Part shown: piece after piece, positions 25,427 to 34,357 of the stretch
How the letters are laid out: the number at the start of each line of letters is the position of its first letter
Position numbering within the stretch: the stretch's first letter is position 1
Assembly (NCBI GenBank): GCA_964609385.1
Contig: CAZSSM010000012.1
Span: 1 to 64,000, forward strand
Reading direction: 5' to 3'
Length of the DNA: 64,000 nucleotides
DNA from: CAZSSM01 sp964609385
Lineage (GTDB): Bacteria; Planctomycetota; Planctomycetia; Isosphaerales; Isosphaeraceae
Position numbers and translations under genes: made by a program
The notes under the pieces: generated by a model
Database searches by the model: none
What the model saw: only the letters and a program-made list of their open reading frames with translations
Told to the model about the DNA's origin: nothing

Positions 25427-25513
25427 TGCGCGTTTCGTTTCCTTAATAGGGCGTGCGGAACGATCGAAACGAGTCGTAATCGCAGTTGTTTGGGGACAGT
25501 CATAGGCTTTGGC

Positions 25514-27751
25514 TCAGGAACTGGCAGGCAAGCCTTCACGCCAGTGGTCCCACTCGGCCACGCCATTAATCGCTTCGCCGTCGTTGAGATGACCTTCCCG
25601 GAGGATCAGGCAGCGATCGAACTGACGACCCAACGCAGGGTCGTGAGTGATGACGAGGAGCGTCCAGGGAGCATCCGGGGCCAAGAGTGATCGGAGCACC
25701 AGACCTCGGGTGTTGACATCGATCGTGTCGAGCACTTCATCAAGGATCAGAAGGCTAGGCCGCCCGACGATGGCGCGGGCAAGCATCAGACGACGTGCCT
25801 GACCTCTCGACATAGGCGTGCCGTCAGCCGAGAGGCGAGTGTGAATTCCGTTGGGTTCGCGAGACACTTCGTCCCAAAGACCAACCGCTTCGAGAGAACG
25901 TCGGACCTCGGCTAAAGCCAGTCCATGACGTCCGAACTGGATGTTATCCAGGATCGAACCCTCGATGATTTCCGTTTGGTCACGGACCAGGGCGACCGAT
26001 TCGCGGAGTGATTCCAGCCGGATATCGCGGACATCCGTCGCGTCCAACTCGATCGAGCCGCTCTGTGGCTGCCGAAGCCCGTAGAGCAGGTCGGAAAGAC
26101 TGCTTTTGCCCGAGCCACTAGGCCCCATCAGGGCGACCCGTTCTCCCGGAGCCAGGTCGAGGCTCACCCCATCTAGGATGGTTCGCCCCGTCTCGTAGCG
26201 GAACGAGACGTTGCGCATCGCGATGGCCACACCGTTCGGGTTCGACGACTCGAACTCCATCCCCTGGGTCCGTTCCATCGGCAGGTCGAAGAGATGCCCC
26301 AGCTTATCCATACCGGCCATCAGGTCGTAGAACGTATCGAATTGCTTGCCCATCTTCGCCACACTGCCGACGATCGTGGTCACGATCAGTTCCGAGGCGA
26401 TCAGTTGGCCGAGGGTCAACTGACCTCGGATGACCAGCCACCCGCCCAAGCCCAGCAAGACGGTGCTGGCGACTACCTGGAGGCCCAAGGCGAAGTAGAC
26501 CTGGCGGATGAGGATTCGGAAGTGTTCGCGGCGCCGATCAACGTAGTCTTTGGCCAAGGTGTCGGCCCGCTCCAGGGCCAGTTCGGAGCCGGCCCGCGTT
26601 TTGAAAGACAAGTTGTTCCGGGTCAACTCTTCCAGCCAATAGGCGGTGGCGTATTTCTGTCGAGACTCGGCAATGCTGGATCGGATCCCACCACGACCCA
26701 ACAGGAAGATCGTGAAGGCGATCGCCGCCAGGAGGACCAAGTCGAAGCCGAGCAGGAACGGGTGATAAAAGGCCAACACGATTAAGCCGATGGTCGTGTT
26801 CAAGACCAGAGCGACCCCATCCAAGAGCAACGTGGAGCACGCTTTCTGGACAGTCATGATGTCGAAATAGCGGTTGACCAACTCGGGACCGTGTTCCAAG
26901 TCCAACGAACGGCGCTGGATTCGTGGGAGCCGGAAGGACAAGTCGCCCACGATCCGGACGTAGATCCGACGCTGAATGATCTCGGAGACGATCGCCTGCA
27001 GCGCATAGAAGACTGCCGCCAGCGAGAGACAGCCCATTAGGAGGATCGAGACGACCACGACCGGATACAGGAAGGTCCCGAAGGCGACCATCGAAACAAG
27101 GCTCTCGACAGCCAGCGGCGTGGCCAGCCCGAGGATGCCGACGGCGATCGCGAAAGCAATAATGACCCGGATGTCGCGCATCTCGGCGTGGATCAACCCA
27201 AAGAGACGTCGGAGCGGGTGCATCCCGTGCGGATGACCATCGTGGTCGTGATGATCGTGACCGTCATCATGTCCTTCCGATTCCGTTTCGGCATGGTGCG
27301 AAGCGGCCTCACAAGGTTGTGATGCGACGACCATCGCCCACTCGACTTCCTGCTTGCTCGATTGCAAACCGAGCCATTGGACTAAGTCAGAGACCCGGAC
27401 CCATTCGTCTCGGGTGCCCGACTCCTGGCCGCAGATCAAGGCGCGGTCGCCCCGGCCGTCGATCAGAATGATCCAGCGAGCTGGTTCGGTCTCCGAGCCC
27501 GAGGAGCGAATGGCCATCGGCGTGCCTGGCTTGGCCAAGGCGATCGCCTCGCGGACCGTACGGGACAGCCGGATCACTCGGAAGTTGACCTCCCGGCCGA
27601 CCGCCTCGAGAAGATCGAGGGACCGGTCACCGGCCCGACTCTGATACTTCGGCGCTGTTCGGACCAGAGCCGATTTGAGTCGATGTACGTCCGCGTCCAC
27701 ATAGGCCGTGTCGCAGAGATGTCCGATCGCATGTAAGCTTGATGCGTCCAT
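25514..27751 (-). CDS. Type I secretion ABC transporter with C39-like N-domain and His-rich linker
   Basis: This 745-aa ABC half-transporter exports a substrate with the HlyD and TolC partners. The N-terminal 150 residues resemble a degenerate C39-like domain without an obvious catalytic Cys-His pair. A His/Asp-rich linker (about 152-178, ten His in 27 residues) precedes the membrane domain (about 185-465, six spans). The nucleotide-binding domain has Walker A GPSGSGKSS (about 543), a Walker B ending ILDE and an H-loop His. The signature reads MSRGQ instead of LSGGQ. The start is the ATG at 27751 with GGGGA upstream. The operon follows ABC-HlyD-TolC order. No obvious RTX-type substrate gene is adjacent. 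Confidence 0.93.
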   Translation of the reverse strand: MDASSLHAIGHLCDTAYVDADVHRLKSALVRTAPKYQSRAGDRSLDLLEAVGREVNFRVIRLSRTVREAIALAKPGTPMAIRSSGSETEPARWIILIDGRGDRALICGQESGTRDEWVRVSDLVQWLGLQSSKQEVEWAMVVASQPCEAASHHAETESEGHDDGHDHHDHDGHPHGMHPLRRLFGLIHAEMRDIRVIIAFAIAVGILGLATPLAVESLVSMVAFGTFLYPVVVVSILLMGCLSLAAVFYALQAIVSEIIQRRIYVRIVGDLSFRLPRIQRRSLDLEHGPELVNRYFDIMTVQKACSTLLLDGVALVLNTTIGLIVLAFYHPFLLGFDLVLLAAIAFTIFLLGRGGIRSSIAESRQKYATAYWLEELTRNNLSFKTRAGSELALERADTLAKDYVDRRREHFRILIRQVYFALGLQVVASTVLLGLGGWLVIRGQLTLGQLIASELIVTTIVGSVAKMGKQFDTFYDLMAGMDKLGHLFDLPMERTQGMEFESSNPNGVAIAMRNVSFRYETGRTILDGVSLDLAPGERVALMGPSGSGKSSLSDLLYGLRQPQSGSIELDATDVRDIRLESLRESVALVRDQTEIIEGSILDNIQFGRHGLALAEVRRSLEAVGLWDEVSREPNGIHTRLSADGTPMSRGQARRLMLARAIVGRPSLLILDEVLDTIDVNTRGLVLRSLLAPDAPWTLLVITHDPALGRQFDRCLILREGHLNDGEAINGVAEWDHWREGLPASS

Positions 27752-27971
27752 CGCGTTCCCCAAGAAAGGATCGAGTACCTAACAAGCCAACTCGTTCGAC
27801 GTTTTTGTGAGGAGGTTGCGTCACTGCTCTCCCGCGACGACACACCGTGTCAAGCAACGAATTTCTAGGCTTTGGTGGATCAATAGACAATGGTCGACTG
27901 TCGATTCATCGGATAGATTCTTTCTATCGTCCAGAAATCGTCGACACCCAAAAGCGTTGAGGCGTCCCTCC

Positions 27972-28913
27972 GTGTCGGATTATGGCATCAATTACCATCA
28001 TCTGCATCAATTTTGGATGGTAGCTCGCGAAGGCGGCATGGCCCGCGCGGCCACACGGCTTCATGTGACTCAGCCGACCCTCAGCGCTCAAGTCCGCTCG
28101 CTCGAGAAGCGATTGGGGATGGCGTTATTTTCCCGAGAGGGCCGTCGGCTCGAATTGACCGATGCGGGGCGAATCGCCTACCGCTATGCCGATGAAATCT
28201 TTCGGCTCGGTCGTGAGATGCGTGATGCCCTCAAGGGACAGGAGACGGGTCAACCGATCCGACTCAACGTCGGAGCACTCAATGCGATGCCCAAACTGAT
28301 CGTCTACAACCTTCTCAATACAGCACTCTCAACCAGTGAACAGCCGATCCAGGTTAACTGTCGGGAAGGGCGTATCGAGGAGCTTCTCGCCGAACTGTCG
28401 ATTCACGGGTTGGATCTGGTCCTAACCGATGTCCCGGTCGGACCCGAGGCTCGAGTCCGCGCGTTCAACCATTTGCTTGGAGAGTGCGGCCAAAGCGTCT
28501 TCGCGCCTCCGGTTCTAGCTGAGCAATACCGAACTGGCTTTCCTCAGTCGCTTCACGGTGCACCGCTCTTGATGCCAACGTCCCATGCCTTTGTTCGTCG
28601 CGAGATCAATGGGTGGTTCGATCGGGCGGAGATCACCCCCCAACTCATCGGGGAATTCGAAGACTCAGCGCTCATGAAAGTTTTCGGTCAGTCGGGACGC
28701 GGCCTTTTCTTCGGACCCACCGCGATCGAGACGGAAATCATCCAACAATACGATGTGGCCGTTGTCGGACGAATTCCCCAAATCCGCGAACGTTTCTACG
28801 CTGTCAGCATCGAACGGAAGTTGGAGCACCCGGCTGTCGTGGCGATCAGCGAGGCTGCCCGCCGCCAACTCTTCGCCATCGACGAATCTCCAATCGCAAA
28901 CGAACCCAACTAA
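27972..28913 (+). CDS. nhaR: LysR-family activator, NhaR-like
   Basis: This 313-aa regulator begins at a GTG (27972) with a weak GAGG 9 nt upstream. The N-terminal winged helix-turn-helix is INYHHLHQFWMVAREGG, then AATRLHVTQPTLSAQVRSLEKRLG, the NhaR signature style. The substrate-binding domain runs from about residue 95 to the end (RLNVGALNAMPK, LDLVLTDVPVG, GLFFGPTAIETEI). NhaR responds to Na+ and activates antiporter genes in enterobacteria. Here it is divergent from the type I secretion operon, which it may regulate together with its own gene. The 220-base shared gap is the natural target, but no T-N11-A box was assigned. Confidence 0.85.
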   Translation: MSDYGINYHHLHQFWMVAREGGMARAATRLHVTQPTLSAQVRSLEKRLGMALFSREGRRLELTDAGRIAYRYADEIFRLGREMRDALKGQETGQPIRLNVGALNAMPKLIVYNLLNTALSTSEQPIQVNCREGRIEELLAELSIHGLDLVLTDVPVGPEARVRAFNHLLGECGQSVFAPPVLAEQYRTGFPQSLHGAPLLMPTSHAFVRREINGWFDRAEITPQLIGEFEDSALMKVFGQSGRGLFFGPTAIETEIIQQYDVAVVGRIPQIRERFYAVSIERKLEHPAVVAISEAARRQLFAIDESPIANEPN

Positions 28914-28966
28914 GCTGTTTGGACGAGTCAGTCTAGCGATTCCTTCTCAATCCCTCCGTTGTCTAA

Positions 28967-30574
28967 TCAATGTCGGAAATGCCTGCGGCCGGTAAAGACG
29001 AGGGCCAGTCCGTGCTCGTCGCAGGCAGCGATTGTCTCGTCATCTCGTTTGGATCCCCCGGGTTGGATTAAGGCGGTCACTCCAGCCTCAGCGGCCTGAT
29101 CTGGGCCGTCGCGGAACGGAAAGAAGGCGTCAGAGGCGAGCACAGCGCCTCGGGCCTTCGGGCCTGCCTTGGTCACGGCGATCCGGACCGAGTCGAGTCG
29201 GCTCATTTGACCAGCGCCAACGCCGACGACCTGGAAGCCATGAGCCAGAACAATCGCGTTGGACCGAACCGCCTGACAGACTGACCAGGCGAATCGTAGC
29301 GCCCCGAACTCCTCAGGCGTCGGTCGACGACGACTCTTGACCTCCAGCCGATCCAGATCGGCCAGGGTTTCGTGGTCGATCGCATCAAAGTCTTGGACTA
29401 GCAATCCTCCCTCGACCCGTCGAAGGTCAGCTCCTTGCGGAGCGGGAGAGTCGGGACCGACAGGGGCATCCAGACTCAGCAGGCGAACGCTGGCCTTCCA
29501 GCTCGGTTTGGTTGTCAGAATCTCGACGGCCTTATCAATGAACTCGGGAGCAAGGATCGCTTCGAGGAATCGGCCCGGCTCAGCCATCGCTTCTGCCGTC
29601 TCGACATCAACGGGACGGTTAAGTCCGACGATTCCTCCAAAGGCGCTAATCGGATCGCCTTCGTAGGCTTTCGCGAATGCCTCAACAAGAGTCGAGGCCT
29701 CGGCGGCCCCACACGGATTGTTGTGCTTCAGCACGCAGGCGGCAGGGCGTTCGAAGTTCCTAATCAATCGAAGGGCACTGTCGAGATCGAGGAGGTTATT
29801 GTAGGAGAGTTCTTTGCCTTGAATCTGCCGGGCCGTCGCCAAGTTGGCTCCTGTTGGCAACGTCGGCTGAGGATCGATATAAAAGGCGGCTCGTTGGTGT
29901 GGGTTTTCCCCGTACCTCAACATATCGCGACGACGTAACGAGAGTGTGAGGGTCTCCGGGAACGGCTCGGAATCGTCTCGACCCAGATAATGGGCGATCG
30001 TCGCATCGTAGTGGGCACAGAGGCGGAAAACAGCCACTGCTAACTGACTGCGGAGAGCTTCATCGGTACCCCCCTGAGTCTGAATCTGGTTGAGAACGGC
30101 CGAATACTGCGAGGGATCGGTGACGACCGCAACGTGGGCGTGGTTCTTTGCTGCACCTCGGATCAGGCTTGGACCGCCGATATCGATCGTCTCAATCGCC
30201 TCAGAATCCGTGACTTCGGGACGGGCAATCGTTTGTTCGAAGGGATAGAGGTTAACGACGACCAGATCGATCGTTGGGAACCCTTGAGTCTGAAGCGTTT
30301 CGAGATCTGCAGGATCGTCTCTACGGGCGAGAATCCCAGCGTGAATCTTCGGATGCAGCGTCTTGACCCGTCCACCTAGGATTTCCGGCTGACCGGTGTA
30401 GGTCGAAACCTCGTCAACAGGCAGACCAGCCTCGATTAGTGCAGTGCGAGTCCCACCGCTGGCAAGGAGTTCGACACCGGACTGAACCAGCCCCGTCGCG
30501 AAATCGATCAGGCCGGTTTTATCAGAGACACTTAGCAGTGCGCGTCGGATCGGGACAACTGATCCCACAGCCAC
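28967..30574 (-). CDS. purH: Bifunctional AICAR transformylase/IMP cyclohydrolase
   Basis: This 535-aa enzyme catalyses the last two steps of de novo purine synthesis. The N-terminal IMP cyclohydrolase domain (about 1-195) includes ALLSVSDKTGL, SGGTRTAL and GGRVKTLHPKIHAGIL. The C-terminal transformylase domain carries YGENPHQRAAFY, GKELSYNN, the catalytic KHNNPCGAA and the DAFFPFRDG segment. The start is a GTG at 30574 with GAGGAGG 5 nt upstream, preferred over the outer GTG at 30619, which has no ribosome binding site. It is convergent with the LysR gene, with 53 bases between the ends. Confidence 0.95.
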   Translation of the reverse strand: MAVGSVVPIRRALLSVSDKTGLIDFATGLVQSGVELLASGGTRTALIEAGLPVDEVSTYTGQPEILGGRVKTLHPKIHAGILARRDDPADLETLQTQGFPTIDLVVVNLYPFEQTIARPEVTDSEAIETIDIGGPSLIRGAAKNHAHVAVVTDPSQYSAVLNQIQTQGGTDEALRSQLAVAVFRLCAHYDATIAHYLGRDDSEPFPETLTLSLRRRDMLRYGENPHQRAAFYIDPQPTLPTGANLATARQIQGKELSYNNLLDLDSALRLIRNFERPAACVLKHNNPCGAAEASTLVEAFAKAYEGDPISAFGGIVGLNRPVDVETAEAMAEPGRFLEAILAPEFIDKAVEILTTKPSWKASVRLLSLDAPVGPDSPAPQGADLRRVEGGLLVQDFDAIDHETLADLDRLEVKSRRRPTPEEFGALRFAWSVCQAVRSNAIVLAHGFQVVGVGAGQMSRLDSVRIAVTKAGPKARGAVLASDAFFPFRDGPDQAAEAGVTALIQPGGSKRDDETIAACDEHGLALVFTGRRHFRH

Positions 30575-30737
30575 AGGACCCTCCTCTGTTGCCGAATGAT
30601 CGCGAATCAACCGAATCACGCATCGATTGCGATACGAGTTCGGAAAGATTCATTGTACGTTGAGACGGCGAGGAGGGTGCGACTGATGACCGTGACTTGA
30701 TCTCAGCCTAAGTATGGAGTCAGAACGATGCCCTGAT

Positions 30738-32021
30738 TTAGTTGTCTAGATCAGAGCCATCATCGGGCTGAGGGGGGATGTAGCCGAACGGCTCCTCATT
30801 GGGATCGCGGATCGGGCGCGGTGGGGCCGGCTTCAGCCGCTGGGGATCGTCGGGGTCGGGTTCGCAGAGGGCCAGGATCTGACCTGAAAGCGAGGCGATG
30901 TAGATTCGATCGTTGATTTGATTAGGATAAGTGATCGAGTAGTCGCGAAGGTTGAGTCCGGCATTGAGCGAGTCGGCCGGCATGGCGATCACCTCGCCGG
31001 TGTTTCGATCCAACAGGGCCAGATCACCGTAGGCATTGCGAAGATAAATGCGATTTGGTGTTGCCGCGGCATACTGGGCCTCGCCAATCTCACGTTTCCA
31101 ATTGGGGATCCCTGTTGTTCCGTCAATTGCGTAGAGCATCCCAATCGAGTTGACGAGATAGACCGTGTCATCGACTCCAACAGGCCTTTGAAGGATCGGC
31201 CCCTCGGTGGTCAGTCGCCAACGAATCTCTGCGGTGAACAGATCGATCGCGTAGAGGGTGTTGTCTTGGGATCCGATCAAGATCGTCCGCGTACCCAAGG
31301 TCCCAAGAGGCGCTGTCACGGGGCCTCGAGTCTTGAATCGAAATAGGTAGGAGGGTCGTCGGTAGATGCTCACGTCGTTGTCGACGTTGGTCGTGACGTG
31401 GACGGTCCCGTTGGATGCGGGAAAGACCAGAAGCCGTTGTTCGGAACGAGTTGGGGATGTCAGGATGGGGGGAGCGGTGACGAACCGGTCCACGACCCAT
31501 GCCCAACCGAAGTCTTGGTTCGTAATTCGGTAGTTTGAAAGCTGGCCAGAGTTGGTACCGACCATAACACGCTCTTCGTCAGCGGCCGGACCGCAGGAGA
31601 CTTGGCTTGAAAGTGGAAGCCGAAAACTCTGTGTGCCCCGGTTGAGGTCGAAGCCATAAAGATCCATCAGACTAGCGAGAAAGACATAACGCGAGTTAGT
31701 CGCCACCGGGTATGCCTCGGGAATGACGCGTCCGATATCGGTCGTCCAAAGGAGCTGGCCCGATTCGGCATCCAATGCGTGCAAAAAACCATCGCTGGTC
31801 TGCACGAAGAGTTTGCCTTTAGACAGATCCATTCGCAAAACCCGACCCGCGCCAGCGATAGGGGCCACGCCGCTCCAGAGTTCGACGAGCCCGACGCGGG
31901 ATAAGGTTTCGACAGAAGGAATGCGGGCGACCGCCATACTCAACGATTGGGAATGGGCCGGCATCATCGCCGCTACAAAGCTTGACGTACACAAGCAGAG
32001 CAAGGCAAACCATAGTCGCAT
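30738..32021 (-). CDS. Secreted PQQ-like beta-propeller protein (BamB-like)
   Basis: This 427-aa protein has a signal peptide (1-25, ending AHSQS) and about seven blades of a PQQ-type beta-propeller. Repeating WTTDIG, WRLTTEG, LYALDxxTG-like and WKREIG motifs mark the blades (for example LHALDAESGQLLW at about 82-95 and LYAIDGTTGIPNW at about 305-318). A Pro/Asp-rich C-terminal tail follows. There is no PQQ dehydrogenase chemistry, so it is most likely a binding or scaffolding protein of the envelope, as BamB is in outer-membrane assembly. No Cys lipobox is evident. Its neighbours are purH and a sodium symporter, so context adds little. Confidence 0.8.
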   Translation of the reverse strand: MRLWFALLCLCTSSFVAAMMPAHSQSLSMAVARIPSVETLSRVGLVELWSGVAPIAGAGRVLRMDLSKGKLFVQTSDGFLHALDAESGQLLWTTDIGRVIPEAYPVATNSRYVFLASLMDLYGFDLNRGTQSFRLPLSSQVSCGPAADEERVMVGTNSGQLSNYRITNQDFGWAWVVDRFVTAPPILTSPTRSEQRLLVFPASNGTVHVTTNVDNDVSIYRRPSYLFRFKTRGPVTAPLGTLGTRTILIGSQDNTLYAIDLFTAEIRWRLTTEGPILQRPVGVDDTVYLVNSIGMLYAIDGTTGIPNWKREIGEAQYAAATPNRIYLRNAYGDLALLDRNTGEVIAMPADSLNAGLNLRDYSITYPNQINDRIYIASLSGQILALCEPDPDDPQRLKPAPPRPIRDPNEEPFGYIPPQPDDGSDLDN

Positions 32022-32229
32022 CGGGGAAGTCTCCAGGGATGACCGATCATCGCTTCAGACTCGACGGTCGAGCGACGAGTGTTCAGGAAAGTCTGAACGC
32101 TTCGGGGACGACTGAGGTCGCCTCGCATGGCACTACTTCAAGAGCTAACCGACCCTCCGGGCCAGGTCAAATCTCCGGACCCGAGGACGAGACGGACAGA
32201 TCCTCCAACCGATTCGAGGACGATTCACC

Positions 32230-34107
32230 TCAACGGGGTGACTCGGTGGGATTCTGAGTTCGCTCGGACTCAAATTCCCCTGCCCGGAGGCGGCGGATAT
32301 AGCGGTGGTAGGCGTTCATTGCCACGCCACCGAAGAGGATGGTCAGAGGAATGTTGACCCAGAGCATGACCCCGGTGCCGAAGTCGGTGAAGGCGGTCAG
32401 TTCCCTCTCCCTCGTGAAAATCCCAGCGCAAGCTAAAACTGCTAGAAGGCAGTAAACGACTTTGTAAGGCAGAACAGCGCGTTGACCCATTAAGTAGATG
32501 ATCCCTTGCTCACCATAATAGCTCCAAGAGATCATGGTGGAAACCGCAAACAACCAGGCCGCGATAAGGACCAAGTAACTTCCTGCTCTAGGCATGTATT
32601 CATCGAAAATGTTGTCGAAGGCCAAGGCTGTCAAACTCGCTCCTTTGTAGTTCACGTAAACCCGAGGAGCCTCGGAGTCATCGAGGAATTGGGGTGGCCC
32701 TTGTGACTCGACAGGGCTCCAGGTGATGACGAGTTCACCTCCAGCCAAATCCGCGTCGTTTTCAGCATCTTCGGGGTTCTGAACGGGTTCAGTGACCTCG
32801 AGGTTGCCGAAAACCTTGACGATGTCGGAGCCCGTTTCGACGCTCATCACTTTCCGACCGCTCTCATCTTTCGTCTCCGTTCGGACGAGGAGGAAGACGA
32901 CCTCGGAGCCGGTTCGCCAAGGCTCGTCACGTTCCGGTGGCTTCGAAGGTGCGAGCGTCCAGGTTCGAGGACCATCGTTTTCGGCGGCTTCGGGTTCTGG
33001 ATCAGACGCGAGGGTGATCTTTGGGGCGACTTCGAGTCGGGTCTCCGGCTCGCGGTTCCAGGCGCCACTACAGAGAATGACCAGCGCCGTCAAAGTGCAG
33101 ACCACGAGCGTGTCAATAAATGGTTCGAGACCGGCCACAACGGCTTCGCGGACCGGCTCTCGTGTCTTGGCCGCCGAGTGCGCGATCGGCGAAGAACCCT
33201 GTCCGGCTTCGCTACTGAACAGGGCTCGGCTCATTCCCTTTAAGACCGCGAAACCGACCGTGCCTCCCACGAATGCCCCCTGGGCCTCAGTCGGGGAGAA
33301 GGCCGAAGTCACGATCATGGCAAGCATTCGTGGGATCTGGGGCAGATTGAGGGCGACTACGGTCAGCGCCGCTACCAAATAAAGAAGACACATAAACGGA
33401 ACCAGTGTTCCAGCAATTTGTCCGATTCTCTTAATCCCACCGATAATCACGAGGCCGACCAAAGCAGCAAGCACGATTCCAGAGACCAGTTCGGGAACAT
33501 TGAAGGTCGCCTTCGTAATCTCGCCAACGTTCCAAGACTGGAACATGTTGCCGCCGGTGACTGTGGAGACCAGGAGGGTCAGGCAGAATAGGCCACCTAG
33601 GACAGTTCCCAACGGTTTCAGGGCCGGTGCGAATTGTGCGATGCCCCGTTGTGCCACCCACATCGGACCACCATGAGGGTTTTCAGGGTCACTGGTGTCG
33701 CGGTACATCATCGAGAGAGTGACCTCTGCGGTTTTCAGGGCCATCCCGATGATTCCGACGACCCACATCCAGAAGACTGCTCCTGGACCACCCAGCGAAA
33801 TCGCTAAGGCCACGCCGCCAATGTTGCCCAGACCGACCGTGGCCGATAGCGCCGCCGAGAGAGCCTGGAAATGACTAATTGCTCCGGGATCGTCCTTGTT
33901 GTCGTACCTTCCCAAGACGACCGGAATGCCGTGTGCTAACGCCCAGTACTGACTAAAGAGGCTCCAGAACGTGAACAGGATGCCCGCGCCTAAAATAATG
34001 TAGAGCACAAAGTCGTGCCAAATGATCCCGTTAGCGTCCGAGATCCCGTCAATCATCGCTGAGGCGTAGGCGTCAAATTTCTGGCTAAGCGAGGCCAACA
34101 ATTCCAT
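32230..34107 (-). CDS. Sodium:alanine/glycine symporter (AGCS) with large internal insert
   Basis: This 625-aa inner-membrane sodium-coupled amino acid carrier has the AGCS signature NIGGVALAISLGGPGAVFWMW and GGIKRIGQIA, SSEAGQGSSPIAHSAA, and ISWSYYGEQGIIYL. About eleven membrane spans are visible. Usual family length is 450-550 aa. Here about 140 residues (roughly 32640-33060), acidic and beta-rich, interrupt the carrier between the span LVVCTLTALVILCSGAW and the span starting GASLTALAF. The insert would be soluble on one face of the membrane. The ATG at 34107 is the start; the longer ORF adds a non-protein-like Arg-rich leader. It is alone in its transcription unit. Confidence 0.9.
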   Translation of the reverse strand: MELLASLSQKFDAYASAMIDGISDANGIIWHDFVLYIILGAGILFTFWSLFSQYWALAHGIPVVLGRYDNKDDPGAISHFQALSAALSATVGLGNIGGVALAISLGGPGAVFWMWVVGIIGMALKTAEVTLSMMYRDTSDPENPHGGPMWVAQRGIAQFAPALKPLGTVLGGLFCLTLLVSTVTGGNMFQSWNVGEITKATFNVPELVSGIVLAALVGLVIIGGIKRIGQIAGTLVPFMCLLYLVAALTVVALNLPQIPRMLAMIVTSAFSPTEAQGAFVGGTVGFAVLKGMSRALFSSEAGQGSSPIAHSAAKTREPVREAVVAGLEPFIDTLVVCTLTALVILCSGAWNREPETRLEVAPKITLASDPEPEAAENDGPRTWTLAPSKPPERDEPWRTGSEVVFLLVRTETKDESGRKVMSVETGSDIVKVFGNLEVTEPVQNPEDAENDADLAGGELVITWSPVESQGPPQFLDDSEAPRVYVNYKGASLTALAFDNIFDEYMPRAGSYLVLIAAWLFAVSTMISWSYYGEQGIIYLMGQRAVLPYKVVYCLLAVLACAGIFTRERELTAFTDFGTGVMLWVNIPLTILFGGVAMNAYHRYIRRLRAGEFESERTQNPTESPR

Positions 34108-34357
34108 GGCGGGCAGGTCCCTGTGATGGGGCTGGGGGCGGATCCGACGCGCGGATGGGCATCCGGTTGCGAGTGGACCGGATCCACGGCGTCGACCGCG
34201 GTGTCGGAGGGAGAGGGCCCGCACCGTGGCCGCGAACTTGGGACAAACACGTTCCGAAAAGGATGTGAGGGTTGTCTTGAGTTTGGACCGGCCCTCACGA
34301 ATTCACAAGCGCCCCATTGCAACGAGCGGGCCGACGCGCGTCAACTCCTCGAACGTT

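Noticed and set aside
34108..34357. A glycine or other riboswitch before the AGCS symporter
   Set aside because: Glycine riboswitches are common before this family, but the leader lacks the conserved purine-rich core and P1-P3 pattern by eye.
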